Notes: generated from the letters alone by a model not told the origin. A stretch of 64,000 nt of DNA from Paenibacillus sp. FSL H7-0331 (GCF_001956045.1 NZ_MRTH01000031.1:1-64000); one strand, 5' to 3'; positions 50,122-59,953 are shown, counted from the first letter of the stretch. A program made the numbers and translations.

Positions 50122-51389
50122 GTATCTTAAGAGAAGTTCTCAAAGACATTCCGATTCCACAAATGGTGCGTATCCGTCAAAAATTCGATGGCACCAAGCT
50201 CGACAATCTGGAACAATCTCTGAAGCTAGAGCTGCAAAAGCCGGGTACGATCGACCGGATCAAGCCCGGACAGCAGGTTGCTGTAGCCGTAGGGAGCCGG
50301 GGCGTTGCGAACATTGATCTGTTTACGAAAATTACGATTGATGCCATAAAACAAGCAGGTGGTCATCCTTACATTGTTCCTTGTATGGGAAGTCATGGTG
50401 GGGCAACGGCTGAAGGTCAGAAGGATGTGCTGCATCATTTGGGTGTTACAGAGGAATTGATGGGAGCTCCAATCCGTTCTTCCATGGAGGTTATCAAGCT
50501 TGACGAGCTTCCTAACGGATTACCTGTTTATGTGGATCAAATTGCTTCGACAGCGGACGCGATTGTTGTGATTAATCGAGTGAAGCCCCATACGGCTTTT
50601 CGCGGGAGAATTGAGAGCGGGATTATGAAAATGATCGCGATCGGTCTGGGTAAACAAAAGGGGGCGGAAGCCTGCCATCAGCTAGGATTTAAATATATGG
50701 CTGAAAATGTGCCAGCTATGGCTACCATTATGATCGACAAGCTGCCGATTGTGTTCGGCGTTGCTCTTGTTGAGAATGCCTATGATCAAACCTGCCGCAT
50801 TGAAGTATTACCTGCTGAACAAATCGAAGCACGTGAAGAAGAACTGCTTAAGGAAGCGAAGGAAAGACTTCCGAAGATTTTGTTCGACCAGGTCGATGTG
50901 CTGGTGATCGATTACATTGGCAAAAACATTAGTGGAGACGGTATGGACCCGAATGTAACAGGCAGGTATCCAACGCCTTATGCACACGGTGGACCTGATG
51001 TATCCAAAATGGTTGTGCTGGATTTGACACCTGAAACCAAAGGGAATGCCAATGGGGTAGGAACTGCAGACTTTACGACACAGCGTTTAGTAGATAAAAT
51101 GGATTTGGCTGCAACTTTTGTTAATGGGCTGACTTCAACGGTATGTGCACCAACCAAAATTTCGACTACGCTCGATAACGACTTCTATGCAATCAAAGCC
51201 GCTGTCAAAACTTGTAATATTCTGGATTACACCAAATGTCGTCTTATCCGCATTCAGGATACGCTGCACTTGGGTGAAATCGAAATTTCGGTGAACCTGC
51301 TGGAGGACGCTAAAAAGCATGCGGATATTGAGATTTTAAGCGAGCCTTACGATCTCCAATTTGATAGTGAAGGGAATTTGGTACAATGA
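50118..51389 (+). CDS. LarA-like nickel-pincer-nucleotide isomerase (aldonate racemase/epimerase candidate)
   Basis: 423 residues of the LarA/DUF2088 superfamily, whose lactate racemase uses a nickel pincer cofactor. Visible are MGSHGGATAEGQ with H93, NRVKPHTAFRG with H158, and SGIMKMIAIGLGKQKGAEAC followed by H187. K171 and H187 are 16 apart, the same as K184 and H200 in Lactobacillus LarA; H93 and H158 are spaced much like H108 and H174. Standing before gluconokinase, it may convert another aldonate to D-gluconate. That is inference; the larBCE cofactor genes are not in the window. Co-translated with its neighbours (ATGA on both sides). Confidence 0.78.
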   Translation: MSILREVLKDIPIPQMVRIRQKFDGTKLDNLEQSLKLELQKPGTIDRIKPGQQVAVAVGSRGVANIDLFTKITIDAIKQAGGHPYIVPCMGSHGGATAEGQKDVLHHLGVTEELMGAPIRSSMEVIKLDELPNGLPVYVDQIASTADAIVVINRVKPHTAFRGRIESGIMKMIAIGLGKQKGAEACHQLGFKYMAENVPAMATIMIDKLPIVFGVALVENAYDQTCRIEVLPAEQIEAREEELLKEAKERLPKILFDQVDVLVIDYIGKNISGDGMDPNVTGRYPTPYAHGGPDVSKMVVLDLTPETKGNANGVGTADFTTQRLVDKMDLAATFVNGLTSTVCAPTKISTTLDNDFYAIKAAVKTCNILDYTKCRLIRIQDTLHLGEIEISVNLLEDAKKHADIEILSEPYDLQFDSEGNLVQ

Positions 51390-52939
51390 GCTTGTCGTCA
51401 CAAAAGCCTTACATCATAGCGGCCGATCTCGGTACAACAAGCGCCAAGACGCTGGTTATTGACCGGGATGGCCAGGTGTTGGCTTCACATTCCGTAGAAT
51501 ATCCGATGTACACTCCGCGCCCGGATATGGCGGAGCAGGACCCGGATGAAATTTTTGCTGCGCTTTTAACTTCGGTTCAGGCCGTCATTGCTAAGGCAAG
51601 AATTTTGCCAAGCCAGATTTTGTGCGTATCGTTCAGTTCGGCCATGCATAGCTTGATTGCGGTCGATCGTGAATTGAATCTCCTGACTCCTAATATTATT
51701 TGGGCTGATAATCGTAGTGTTGGTTATGTGAAGGTATTGAACGAACAGCTTGACGGTCATCAGATCTACATGAATACCGGCACGCCAATACATCCGATGT
51801 CCCCACTACTTAAGCTGATGTGGCTTCGGGACAACCAACCGGATGTTTTTGAGCATGCACATAAGTTTATCGGTATCAAGGAATATATATTTGCCAAACT
51901 GTTTGGGCAGTATGTGATCGATTATTCGATAGCGAGTACGACTGGACTTTTCAATCTGCGTAAGCTGGATTGGGACGAGCAAGCTATGAAAGCCTGCGGT
52001 GTTCGCAGGGAGCAGCTGCCAGACCCGGTTTCAACGACGCATCATCTCGCAGGCATGAAGCAGCAGTACGCTCAAGCTATGGGACTTCACGCGGATACGC
52101 CGTTTGTACTCGGTGCAGCTGATGGAGTTTTGGCAAACCTGGGTGTAGGTGCTTTTGAAGAGGGCATATACGCGGTTACTATCGGTACGAGTGGTGCTGT
52201 TCGTGGTGTTGTGCGGGAGCCTATTACCGATCCGAAGGGGCGGCTGTTTTGCTATGCCCTCAAGGAAGACTTCTGGGTCGTTGGAGGAGCGATTAATAAC
52301 GGCGGGATCATGTTCCGCTGGGTGCGCGATCAATTGGCTACAGCAGAAGCTGAGGAAGGTCGGCGTCGCGGCCTCGATCCATACGACTATTTGACCTCTA
52401 TTGCAGAGGAAGTCGCAGCAGGCTCTGACGGTCTTATTTTCCTGCCGCTGCTTGCCGGAGAACGGGCTCCTTATTGGAATGCCAACGCTCGAGGTGTATT
52501 TTTTGGATTGTCCTTGTATCATCAGAAAAAGCATATGATCCGTGCCGTTATGGAAGGTGTTATGTACCGGATACAATCCGTTCTTTCCGCGTTAGAGGAG
52601 CTTTCAGGTCCTACCAAGGAAATACGCGCATCCGGCGGCTTTGCTCGGTCCAGCTTTTGGCTGCAAATGATGTCTGATGTAACAGGGAGCTCTGTTGTGG
52701 TGCCGAATACGATTGAAAGCTCGGGACTTGGCGCTGCTCAGCTCGGCTTACTTGCTATGGGCGAGATCAAAGACTTTTCGGTCGTTCACGACTGGATGCA
52801 GGTTCAACACAAGTACACAGCCAATCAAGAACACGTTGAGCTGTATAAGCAATTGACCGGTATTTATGGTCGTGTCTACCATCAGCTGAAGGATGAGTTC
52901 GAATCGATCGCTGCTTTTCAACATGCGCATACGAAGTAA
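51386..52939 (+). CDS. gntK: Gluconokinase (FGGY family)
   Basis: 517 residues. Starts with the phosphate-1 motif IIAADLGTTSAKTLVIDRDG. The catalytic Asp region is VLGAADGVLANLG, and the second FGGY signature is around EIRASGGFARSSFWLQMMSD. Length and the SFSSAMHSLIAVD segment fit gluconokinases of Bacilli. It makes 6-phosphogluconate, the substrate of the dehydrogenase two genes later. The ATG overlaps the LarA-like stop. Confidence 0.85.
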   Translation: MSLSSQKPYIIAADLGTTSAKTLVIDRDGQVLASHSVEYPMYTPRPDMAEQDPDEIFAALLTSVQAVIAKARILPSQILCVSFSSAMHSLIAVDRELNLLTPNIIWADNRSVGYVKVLNEQLDGHQIYMNTGTPIHPMSPLLKLMWLRDNQPDVFEHAHKFIGIKEYIFAKLFGQYVIDYSIASTTGLFNLRKLDWDEQAMKACGVRREQLPDPVSTTHHLAGMKQQYAQAMGLHADTPFVLGAADGVLANLGVGAFEEGIYAVTIGTSGAVRGVVREPITDPKGRLFCYALKEDFWVVGGAINNGGIMFRWVRDQLATAEAEEGRRRGLDPYDYLTSIAEEVAAGSDGLIFLPLLAGERAPYWNANARGVFFGLSLYHQKKHMIRAVMEGVMYRIQSVLSALEELSGPTKEIRASGGFARSSFWLQMMSDVTGSSVVVPNTIESSGLGAAQLGLLAMGEIKDFSVVHDWMQVQHKYTANQEHVELYKQLTGIYGRVYHQLKDEFESIAAFQHAHTK

Positions 52940-52979
52940 TGAAAACTAATAATTTTTGACAAATTTGAGGAGGTTCATC

Positions 52980-53747
52980 ATGAATTTATTTGATCTGACA
53001 GGAAAAACAGCAATCGTTATCGGTGGTAACAGTACTTTGGGCGGTGCTATGGCAGTAGCTCTAGGAGGACATGGAGCCAATGTTGCAATTGTCGGCCGTA
53101 ATCAGGAAAAATCCGAAATCGTGAAACAAAGTATTTTGGAAGTTGGCGGCAAAGCAGAAATTTTTTCCGCAGACGCTACACTTGCCGAAGACTTGCAAAA
53201 AGTGCTGGCTGATGTGTTGGCATGGACAGGCCGCGTAGATATTTTAATGAATTGTCCCGGAAAGAACAGCCCAACGCCGTTTTTTGACTTGAAAATGGAA
53301 GAATGGGATTCTATCATGGACGTTAACCTGAAAAGTGTCGTATTAGCCAGTCAAGTATTTGGAAAACATATGGTTGATAAAGGCGAGGGCGGCAGCATCA
53401 TCAACATTTCGTCGGCTTCTTCCCAGGTTCCATTATCACGCGTGTTCACTTACTCGGCTTCCAAAGCAGCCGTTAATAGTGTAACCAAATTTCTTGCCCG
53501 TGAATTTGCACCTGCGAACGTTCGCGTGAATGCGATTATTCCTGGTTTCTTTCCGGCAGAACAAAACCGCAAGCTCTTGACTCCTGAGCGTACGGCGTCT
53601 ATTATGGGCCATACACCGATGAATCGATTTGGGGAAGCAGAAGAGCTGCAGGGAGCGGCTGTATTTTTGGCTTCCGATAAGGCTTCGAGCTTCGTAACAG
53701 GCTCACTTTTGACAGTTGATGGCGGCTTCACAGCAATGACAATCTAA
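52980..53747 (+). CDS. SDR-family oxidoreductase (gluconate 5-dehydrogenase / aldonate dehydrogenase-like)
   Basis: 255 residues. NAD(P) motif VIGGNSTLGGAMAVALG; catalytic Ser in INISSASSQ and YSASKAAVN. GAGGAGG lies before the ATG at 52980. It looks like gluconate 5-dehydrogenase or mannonate/fructuronate-type SDRs and may supply a keto-intermediate from other sugar acids. It lies between the kinase and Gnd, so its substrate is probably an aldonate or ketoaldonate. Confidence 0.8.
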   Translation: MNLFDLTGKTAIVIGGNSTLGGAMAVALGGHGANVAIVGRNQEKSEIVKQSILEVGGKAEIFSADATLAEDLQKVLADVLAWTGRVDILMNCPGKNSPTPFFDLKMEEWDSIMDVNLKSVVLASQVFGKHMVDKGEGGSIINISSASSQVPLSRVFTYSASKAAVNSVTKFLAREFAPANVRVNAIIPGFFPAEQNRKLLTPERTASIMGHTPMNRFGEAEELQGAAVFLASDKASSFVTGSLLTVDGGFTAMTI

Positions 53748-53829
53748 TAATCTTTTGAAATTCATCGAGAAATGTTTATAATTACAAGTGAGTCGTAACG
53801 AAACTATATGCAGGAGAGGGAGAAAACAG

Positions 53830-55242
53830 ATGTCTAAACAGCAAGTTGGCGTAATCGGATTAGCAGTTATGGGTAAGAACCTGGCATTGAACATTGAAAG
53901 CAGAGGATTTACTGTCTCTGTGTACAACCGTTCTCGTGAAAAAACGGATGCCCTGATTGAGGAAGCAGCAGGCAAAAACCTGGTTGGTACATACAGCATC
54001 GAAGAATTCGTAGCTTCTCTGGAAACGCCTCGCAGGATACTGATCATGGTACAAGCAGGTGCTGGAACAGACGCAACTATCGATTCGCTTGTACCGCTTT
54101 TGGATAAAGGCGATATTATTATTGACGGCGGTAACGCTTATTTCCCTGATACGCAGCGCAGAAACAAAGACCTGCAAGCACATGGTCTTCGCTTTATCGG
54201 TACTGGGGTTTCCGGTGGTGAGGAAGGCGCTTTGAAAGGTCCTTCGATCATGCCAGGCGGCCAAAAAGACGCATATGAGCTGGTTGAACCTATCTTGACA
54301 GCAATCTCGGCCAAGGTTGGCGGCGATCCTTGCTGCACATACATCGGACCTGACGGTGCTGGTCACTACGTGAAAATGGTTCACAATGGCATCGAGTACG
54401 GCGACATGCAGCTAATCTGCGAAGCTTACCAGCTGTTGAAGGATGTATTAGATGTTAGCACGGACGAGTTGCACGAAATTTTCTCCGAGTGGAATAAAGG
54501 CGAGCTTGATAGCTACCTGATTGAAATCACTACAGACATTTTCACGAAAAAAGATCCAGAAACCGGCAAGCCTATGGTTGATGTGATTCTTGATTCCGCA
54601 GGTCAAAAAGGAACCGGTAAATGGACAAGCCAAAGCTCTTTGGACCTTGGAGTACCATTGTCCATCATTACGGAATCCGTATTCTCACGTTTCCTCTCCG
54701 CTATGAAGCAAGAGCGCGTAGCTGCGAGCAAAGTATTAAACGGACCTAACGTTTCCAAATATACAGGCGATCGCAAAGAGTTCATCGAAGCTGTTCGCAA
54801 AGCGCTGTATGCAAGCAAAATTTGCTCATACGCTCAAGGCTTCGCTCAAATGAGAGCAGCTTCTGTTGAATATAACTGGAGTCTGGATTACGGCAGTATC
54901 GCCATGATCTTCCGTGGTGGCTGCATCATTCGTGCCCGCTTCCTGCAAAATATCAAGGACGCTTATGACCGCGATCCTGAATTGAAAAACCTGCTGCTTG
55001 ACGGCTATTTCCAGGATGTTGTGAGTAACTACCAGGATGCATGGAGAAATGTAATTGCAACTGCCGTAACTCGCGGTATCCCTGCTCCAGCATTCGCTTC
55101 TGCCCTGGCTTACTACGATAGCTACCGCACAGAGCGTTTGCCTGCAAACCTGCTTCAGGCTCAAAGAGATTATTTCGGAGCGCATACTTTCCAACGTCTG
55201 GATAAAGAGGGTTCTTTCCACTTTAACTGGATGGAGAACTAG
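53830..55242 (+). CDS. gnd: 6-phosphogluconate dehydrogenase, decarboxylating
   Basis: 470 residues, the standard length. NADP motif [20 protein letters not shown]; substrate/catalytic stretch [20 protein letters not shown], then [20 protein letters not shown] with Lys; and the C-terminal signature [20 protein letters not shown]. It turns 6-phosphogluconate into ribulose 5-phosphate with CO2 and NADPH. The inner ATG has GGAGAGGGAG before it. It ends the aldonate operon. The SDR-gnd gap of 82 bp leaves room for its own promoter. Confidence 0.95.
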   Translation: MSKQQVGVIGLAVMGKNLALNIESRGFTVSVYNRSREKTDALIEEAAGKNLVGTYSIEEFVASLETPRRILIMVQAGAGTDATIDSLVPLLDKGDIIIDGGNAYFPDTQRRNKDLQAHGLRFIGTGVSGGEEGALKGPSIMPGGQKDAYELVEPILTAISAKVGGDPCCTYIGPDGAGHYVKMVHNGIEYGDMQLICEAYQLLKDVLDVSTDELHEIFSEWNKGELDSYLIEITTDIFTKKDPETGKPMVDVILDSAGQKGTGKWTSQSSLDLGVPLSIITESVFSRFLSAMKQERVAASKVLNGPNVSKYTGDRKEFIEAVRKALYASKICSYAQGFAQMRAASVEYNWSLDYGSIAMIFRGGCIIRARFLQNIKDAYDRDPELKNLLLDGYFQDVVSNYQDAWRNVIATAVTRGIPAPAFASALAYYDSYRTERLPANLLQAQRDYFGAHTFQRLDKEGSFHFNWMEN

Positions 55243-55555
55243 GAGAGACGGGAAGAGATTGATCCGTCAATGGATCGGATTGCAATCCGTATACGGCTTC
55301 TGCTATCCAGGTCTTAAGACGATCCGCCTCTTGATCGAAGCCGTTGCGCCGCTGAATCAGCATCAAAGATATTTCTGCAAAATAATGAAAGTTTTGCAGT
55401 AAGCGTGGCTGAGAGAGCTCAAGTAATTGAGGGTTCTTCTCAGCCACCTTTTTTTTGATAAATCCCAATATCCACACAATATCATCTTTACACAGCAAAT
55501 GAGCGGGATCGAGAATCTGCTCGATTTTTTGCTTCGATACATCAGATTTCATCAT
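55223..55555 (-). CDS. Conserved hypothetical protein (110 aa)
   Basis: A helical cytoplasmic protein ([60 protein letters not shown]) with a Ser/Pro tail. The last 20 bases overlap the end of gnd on the other strand. AGGAG precedes the ATG pair. No family recognised. Confidence 0.55.
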   Translation of the reverse strand: MMKSDVSKQKIEQILDPAHLLCKDDIVWILGFIKKKVAEKNPQLLELSQPRLLQNFHYFAEISLMLIQRRNGFDQEADRLKTWIAEAVYGLQSDPLTDQSLPVSPSSPSS

Positions 55556-55636
55556 AACACTCCTTAGCTTGGGGTGTAGGTACCATTCATCTTATGACTT
55601 TGTCCAAGTTTCTATTCATGGTGAGGTGTCAGAATA

Positions 55637-56143
55637 ATGAGAGTAAAAAATGTTGTTTTGATCGGTTTTATGGGAACAGGGAAGTCGACAGTAGGCAAAG
55701 TGCTTGCGGGGAGACTTGGCTGGCAGTTCGTTGACACCGACCAAAAGGTTGAAGAGCGTCAAGGAATGACAATCAGTGAAATGTTTGCGACACTTGGGGA
55801 GTCGGCTTTTCGCCAGACAGAGAGTGAGACTCTAGATAGTGTTCTTGAACAATCCTCTCAGGTTATATCTACAGGAGGCGGTGCCGTATTGGCAGAACGT
55901 AACCGCTTGAGTATGAAAAAGGACGGCTATGTCATTGCCTTAAAGGCCGCTGCAGAAACGATCATCGAGCGGGTCAAGCATGACCAAAGCCGTCCCTTGG
56001 TGCAGGGTGACGTCGAAGAACGCGTTCATAAGTTGTTGGAATCACGTCGGAATGCATACGACTTCGCTGATCTTATTATTGATACGACAGGGGTTTCTGT
56101 CGAGGAGATCGTGGAGCAGATTTTAGCATCAACCCAGGATTGA
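55637..56143 (+). CDS. aroK: Shikimate kinase
   Basis: 168 residues. Walker A GFMGTGKSTVGK, DTDQKVEERQGMTISEMFAT with the shikimate-binding Asp, and ISTGGGAVL, then RPLVQGDVEERVHKLLESRR with the lid Arg. It puts phosphate on shikimate in the aromatic amino acid pathway. aroA, the next enzyme in the pathway, is 470 bp away on the same strand with a minus-strand rhodanese between them. Confidence 0.92.
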   Translation: MRVKNVVLIGFMGTGKSTVGKVLAGRLGWQFVDTDQKVEERQGMTISEMFATLGESAFRQTESETLDSVLEQSSQVISTGGGAVLAERNRLSMKKDGYVIALKAAAETIIERVKHDQSRPLVQGDVEERVHKLLESRRNAYDFADLIIDTTGVSVEEIVEQILASTQD

Positions 56144-56149
56144 GCAGGC

Positions 56150-56443
56150 TTAGGATTCGTCCCAGGCCAGCATCCCGCCGGTCAGGTTTTTCAAATTCGT
56201 ATAGCCTTGTGCTTGTAAGTAATCGTAAGCCTTTCCGCTGCGGCCACCGCTGCGACATACCAGAATCGTCTCTTGATCGAGAGGGATTTCATCCAATCGC
56301 TCTGGAATTTGCATGAGCGGTATGAGGACTGCGCCTGGTATGACACCCAGAGCCGTTTCTTCAGGCTCACGTACATCAATAATGTGTAATTTATCATTGT
56401 TGTTCAAGCGAGCCTTTAGCTGTTCTGTCGTAATTGTTTCCAT
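56150..56443 (-). CDS. Rhodanese-like sulfurtransferase (97 aa)
   Basis: A single rhodanese domain: HIIDVREPEETALGVIPGAV, then the active Cys C63 in LVCRSGGRSGKAYDYLQAQG and a GGMLAW end. It moves sulfane sulfur between partners in the cytoplasm; the partner is unknown. GGAGG precedes the ATG. It is convergent to aroK with only six bases between them. Confidence 0.88.
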   Translation of the reverse strand: METITTEQLKARLNNNDKLHIIDVREPEETALGVIPGAVLIPLMQIPERLDEIPLDQETILVCRSGGRSGKAYDYLQAQGYTNLKNLTGGMLAWDES

Positions 56444-56615
56444 CTGTGTAACCCTCCTAAGTGATTTTGATCTCTATAGGTCTATGATATCGATAATCGC
56501 AAGCGAGTGTCAACTTCACGGTTTGCAACCTCGAATCACTATGGTAAACTTAAACTAACTGAGTGTTGATCAAAATCAACAGGAATTATTTGCTGAACAG
56601 GAGAGATACATATTC

Positions 56616-57908
56616 ATGAAAGCCATTGTAAAACCGACAAATCTATTAGAAGGTACAATAAATGCACTTTCCTCTAAAAACTACACTACTCGCTACCTGT
56701 TAATCGGTGCTTTGGCAGAGGGGACAAGCACGATATATTACCCTGCACATAGCGAAGACAGTGATGCTATGCGTCGTTGTATCCGTGATTTGGGTGCTAT
56801 CGTTGAGGAAGATGAAGAAAAGATGACCATTCAGGGATTTGGCAGGAATCCTCGTGATGTGTCGGAACTGAATGTTGGCAATGCGGGAGCCGTGCTTCGT
56901 TTCTTAATGTCTGTCGCTGCATTTTGTCCTAAAGTGACCTTTATTAATGCATACCCGGATTCTTTAGGAAAAAGACCGCATAACGATTTAATCGATGCAC
57001 TTAAACAGATGGGTGTAGAGGTCGATGATAATCAAGGAAAGCTGCCGATTACGATTGGCAAGGGTAAGCTGCACGGAGGCAAAATCCAGGTTTCTGGAAA
57101 TGTAAGTTCGCAGTTTCTTAGCTCGCTGTTGTTTATGACACCTTTGCTTGATGAAGATAGCGAGATCGAGGTGCTTCACGATTTGAAGTCCAAAGTCATC
57201 GTGGGACAAACACTGGAAGTGATCGCACAGGCAGGTATTCAGATTCAGGCTTCCGAGGATCTGATGCATTACACCATCCGTGGTGGCCAAAAGTATCAAC
57301 CACAAAAGTATGTCGTACAAGGCGATTACCCCGGCTCTGCCGCAATATTGGCTGCCGCGGCAGTTACCCATTCCGATGTTAAGGTACTCAGATTGGAAGA
57401 GAACAGCAAGCAGGGTGAGAAGGCGGTTGTAGACGTTCTTCGTGCGATGGGTGTTAATTTGACGCATGAGAACGGTATTGTACATGTTAGAGGGAACCAA
57501 CAGTTGAAGGCCGGCGAATTTGACGGTGATCATTTTACCGATGGTGTATTGGCCATGGTGGCTGCTGCTGTGTTTGCTGAAGGAACATCCCGGTTCTATA
57601 ATGTAGAAAATTTGCGTTACAAGGAATGTGATCGTATCACAGATTTCGTAAACGAGTTGCGCAAAGCGGGGGCAGATGTGGAAGAAAGACAGAGTGAAAT
57701 CATTATACATGGTCGTCCTCAGGGAGTAACCGGAGGTGTTGAGATCAATGCCCATTATGATCATCGTGTCATTATGGCTTTGACCATTGTAGGTCTTCGT
57801 TCAGAGAAGGGACTTACGATCAACGATGCACATCATGTAGCGAAATCATATCCACATTATTTCGAGCATCTGATCTCCTTGGGCGCACAAATTGAGTTTG
57901 TTGAATAA
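56616..57908 (+). CDS. aroA: 3-phosphoshikimate 1-carboxyvinyltransferase (EPSP synthase), divergent class
   Basis: 430 residues. It joins PEP to shikimate 3-phosphate. K21 in LSSKNYTTRYLL is the substrate lysine, D/E residues in NLRYKECDRITDFVNEL are the late catalytic set, and HYDHRVIMAL is the C-terminal motif. The usual LxxGNAGTxxRPL loop reads LNVGNAGAVLRFL: the positions of E. coli T97 and P101 are A92 and F96, while G91 and R95 are kept. Such changes are of interest because this loop sets glyphosate sensitivity. Sensitivity itself is not proven. Confidence 0.88.
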   Translation: MKAIVKPTNLLEGTINALSSKNYTTRYLLIGALAEGTSTIYYPAHSEDSDAMRRCIRDLGAIVEEDEEKMTIQGFGRNPRDVSELNVGNAGAVLRFLMSVAAFCPKVTFINAYPDSLGKRPHNDLIDALKQMGVEVDDNQGKLPITIGKGKLHGGKIQVSGNVSSQFLSSLLFMTPLLDEDSEIEVLHDLKSKVIVGQTLEVIAQAGIQIQASEDLMHYTIRGGQKYQPQKYVVQGDYPGSAAILAAAAVTHSDVKVLRLEENSKQGEKAVVDVLRAMGVNLTHENGIVHVRGNQQLKAGEFDGDHFTDGVLAMVAAAVFAEGTSRFYNVENLRYKECDRITDFVNELRKAGADVEERQSEIIIHGRPQGVTGGVEINAHYDHRVIMALTIVGLRSEKGLTINDAHHVAKSYPHYFEHLISLGAQIEFVE

Positions 57909-57932
57909 TAAATATTCTAAACAAGTGGGTTG

Positions 57933-58757
57933 ATGGTCATGCCTGTACTTTGGAAAGGAATCCAAGTTACATTCGGCTTTTTTCTCATACTGGGTCTCCT
58001 GTTTGCCAGTGGTGTTTTTTCGATGCTGCTGTACGCCAAAATTACCGGACAAGGCTGGTTCAGCGAATCTTCGACGATTGCCTATGCGGATATTTTAGGG
58101 GCCAGACAGCCCATCATCACTACCGCTTCACCGCCACCTCTGACTCCGATTCCGTTGGCCTCTTCAGCTATGTTGAAGGCTCCAGCGATCCGTCAACATC
58201 CGGAGCTTCCGTCGGGCTGTGAAATCACAAGCCTGACGATGATGCTTCAATATTACGGAATTGCCAAGAACAAGCTGGAGCTGGTACCTGAGATGAAGCG
58301 TGATAACACGCCATTAAAGCGGAACAAGGATGGTTCAATCGCTTATTGGGGGAATCCGAATTTAGGGTTTGTAGGAGAGGTTACCGGTTCTGCCAAAGGC
58401 TTTGGTATTTATCATGGAGCATTATTTGAATTGCAAAAAAAATATATCCCGACCGCAATGGATCTAACGAATCAATCCTTCGACATGCTGGAACAGCAGC
58501 TTCGTGATGGCATTCCGTCGCTTGTCTGGACCACGATCAATTTTCAAGTGCCCGATAATTGGGTAGTTTGGGATACACCGATAGGACCGATTGAGACAAC
58601 TTTTATGGAGCATGCTGTATTGCTTGTCGGATTTGATGAGCAAAATGTATATGTCAACGATCCTTCTACTGGTAAAAGCAATGTAAAAATTGATAAAGCG
58701 CAGTTTCTCGCAACCTGGGAAGCGATGGGACGTCAAGCTTTAAGCTATAAACTATAA
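57933..58757 (+). CDS. C39-like peptidase with N-terminal membrane anchor
   Basis: 274 residues. One membrane helix near the start (FGFFLILGLLFASGVFSMLL), then a Pro-rich linker, then a papain-like C39_2 domain. The Cys is in LPSGCEITSLTMMLQYYG, the His in FMEHAVLLVGFDEQNVYVND and the Asp/Asn in the last part. It should lie outside the membrane. Its substrate is unknown. The start is one of three close codons (TTG 57930, ATG 57933, ATG 57939). It follows aroA by 24 bp and may be read from the same transcript. Confidence 0.75.
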   Translation: MVMPVLWKGIQVTFGFFLILGLLFASGVFSMLLYAKITGQGWFSESSTIAYADILGARQPIITTASPPPLTPIPLASSAMLKAPAIRQHPELPSGCEITSLTMMLQYYGIAKNKLELVPEMKRDNTPLKRNKDGSIAYWGNPNLGFVGEVTGSAKGFGIYHGALFELQKKYIPTAMDLTNQSFDMLEQQLRDGIPSLVWTTINFQVPDNWVVWDTPIGPIETTFMEHAVLLVGFDEQNVYVNDPSTGKSNVKIDKAQFLATWEAMGRQALSYKL

Positions 58758-58801
58758 GTATCCAAGTAATTTCAAATCTAAACTACAAGGAGCTGGTCGT
58801 T

Positions 58802-59227
58802 TTGGCGTTTGAAAATCCTTCAAGAGATCGTATCAAGGAGCTGCTTAAGAATGCCGGTAACATTGCAGTTGTAGGTTTATCGGATAAGCCTGATCGCACC
58901 TCATATATGGTAGCTGAAGCTATGCAAAGCAAGGGCTACCGGATCATCCCGGTTAATCCCAATGCGAAGCATATCCTTGGAGAGGTATGTTATCCTTCTC
59001 TTTCCGATATTCCAGAGCCAGTCGATATTGTCAACGTTTTTCGGCGCAGTGACCAGGTTGTACCTGTAGCTGAAGAAGCTGTGAAAATTAATGCGAAAGT
59101 ATTCTGGCTTCAGTTAGGCATCTTTAATGATGAAGCGGCAGAGATTGCCAAAAGTGGTGGACTTGAAGTCATTATGGATCGTTGTATTAAGGTTGAAGAT
59201 GCTATATTACTGCCTGGAGGGAAATAA
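58802..59227 (+). CDS. CoA-binding domain protein (YccU-like)
   Basis: 141 residues with a Rossmann CoA-binding fold: IAVVGLSDKPDRTSYMVAEA, YRIIPVNPNAKHILGEVCYP, SLSDIPEPVDIVNVFRRSDQ, and the late VIMDRCIKVE. It resembles E. coli YccU/HcgN. Function is not settled. TTG start at 58802 with AAGGAG upstream. Only two bases lie between its stop and the thiE start. Confidence 0.85.
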   Translation: MAFENPSRDRIKELLKNAGNIAVVGLSDKPDRTSYMVAEAMQSKGYRIIPVNPNAKHILGEVCYPSLSDIPEPVDIVNVFRRSDQVVPVAEEAVKINAKVFWLQLGIFNDEAAEIAKSGGLEVIMDRCIKVEDAILLPGGK

Positions 59228-59229
59228 CG

Positions 59230-59883
59230 GTGTTTCAGAATCGCCTGTCACAGGATTTACGAGTTTATCTGGTTATGGGTCTGGATGGCTTCGGAGAACG
59301 AACCGCCCTTGAGATTGCTCAGGAGGCTTTGGCTGACGGAGTAACGATGATTCAACTACGGGAGAAAAAAGCGCCGCTAAAGCAGGTTTTGGAGCAGGGG
59401 GCCGAGTTGAAGGCATTATGTCGACAATATAAGGTTCCATTCATTGTTAATGATCGGATCGATGTCGCCATGCTTCTAGATGCAGATGGTGTTCATGTCG
59501 GCCAGGACGATATCCCCGGTACAGAAGCACGTCGTTTGCTGGGTCCCGATAAAATTATCGGAATATCGGCAGGGACGATGGAGGAAGCCGATTGGGCAAT
59601 GTCCAATGGAGCCGATTATTTAGGTGTTGGCCCTATTTATTCAACTTCTACAAAGCTGGATGCCGGTCATGCTATTGGTGGAGATTTAATTCGTGATATT
59701 GCGGCCAGATGGTCAATTCCTGTCGTAGGGATTGGTGGCATTGATGAAACTAACGCTATAGAAGTGATCCGTGCTGGAGCTAACGGAATTGCAGTAGTTT
59801 CTGCTATATATAACCATCCGGAACCGGGCTATGCGGCCCGTTCCTTACTGCGCATAGTGCGGGAGAGCTCTGACAAAGTCTGA
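59230..59883 (+). CDS. thiE: Thiamine phosphate synthase
   Basis: 217 residues, a TIM barrel. Motifs: MIQLREKKAPLKQVLEQGAE, FIVNDRIDVAMLLDADGVHV, GQDDIPGTEARRLLG, and GADYLGVGPIYSTSTK with the phosphate loop VVGIGGIDETNA. It joins the pyrimidine and thiazole units of thiamine. GTG start, two bases after the CoA-binding gene. No TPP riboswitch or other thiamine gene is in the window, so it appears to be expressed with its upstream neighbours. Confidence 0.9.
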   Translation: MFQNRLSQDLRVYLVMGLDGFGERTALEIAQEALADGVTMIQLREKKAPLKQVLEQGAELKALCRQYKVPFIVNDRIDVAMLLDADGVHVGQDDIPGTEARRLLGPDKIIGISAGTMEEADWAMSNGADYLGVGPIYSTSTKLDAGHAIGGDLIRDIAARWSIPVVGIGGIDETNAIEVIRAGANGIAVVSAIYNHPEPGYAARSLLRIVRESSDKV

Positions 59884-59921
59884 TCAGCTAACGGATTCAT
59901 ATCCGACATAAAGGCAACTAT

Positions 59922-59953
59922 AAGACAAGATCTCTGTTCTTGTCTTTTTTCAT
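59922..59953 (+). terminator. Terminator after thiE
   Basis: AAGACAAGA pairs with TCTTGTCTT (59938-59946), then TTTTCATTTTTT. Confidence 0.88.

Noticed and set aside
56988..57764. 258-codon minus-strand ORF opposite aroA
   Set aside because: aroA is firmly identified by motif; the opposite frame has no ribosome site or domain.
58758..59229. TPP riboswitch before thiE
   Set aside because: thiE starts two bases after the CoA-binding gene and no leader with the conserved TPP-aptamer pattern is present upstream.
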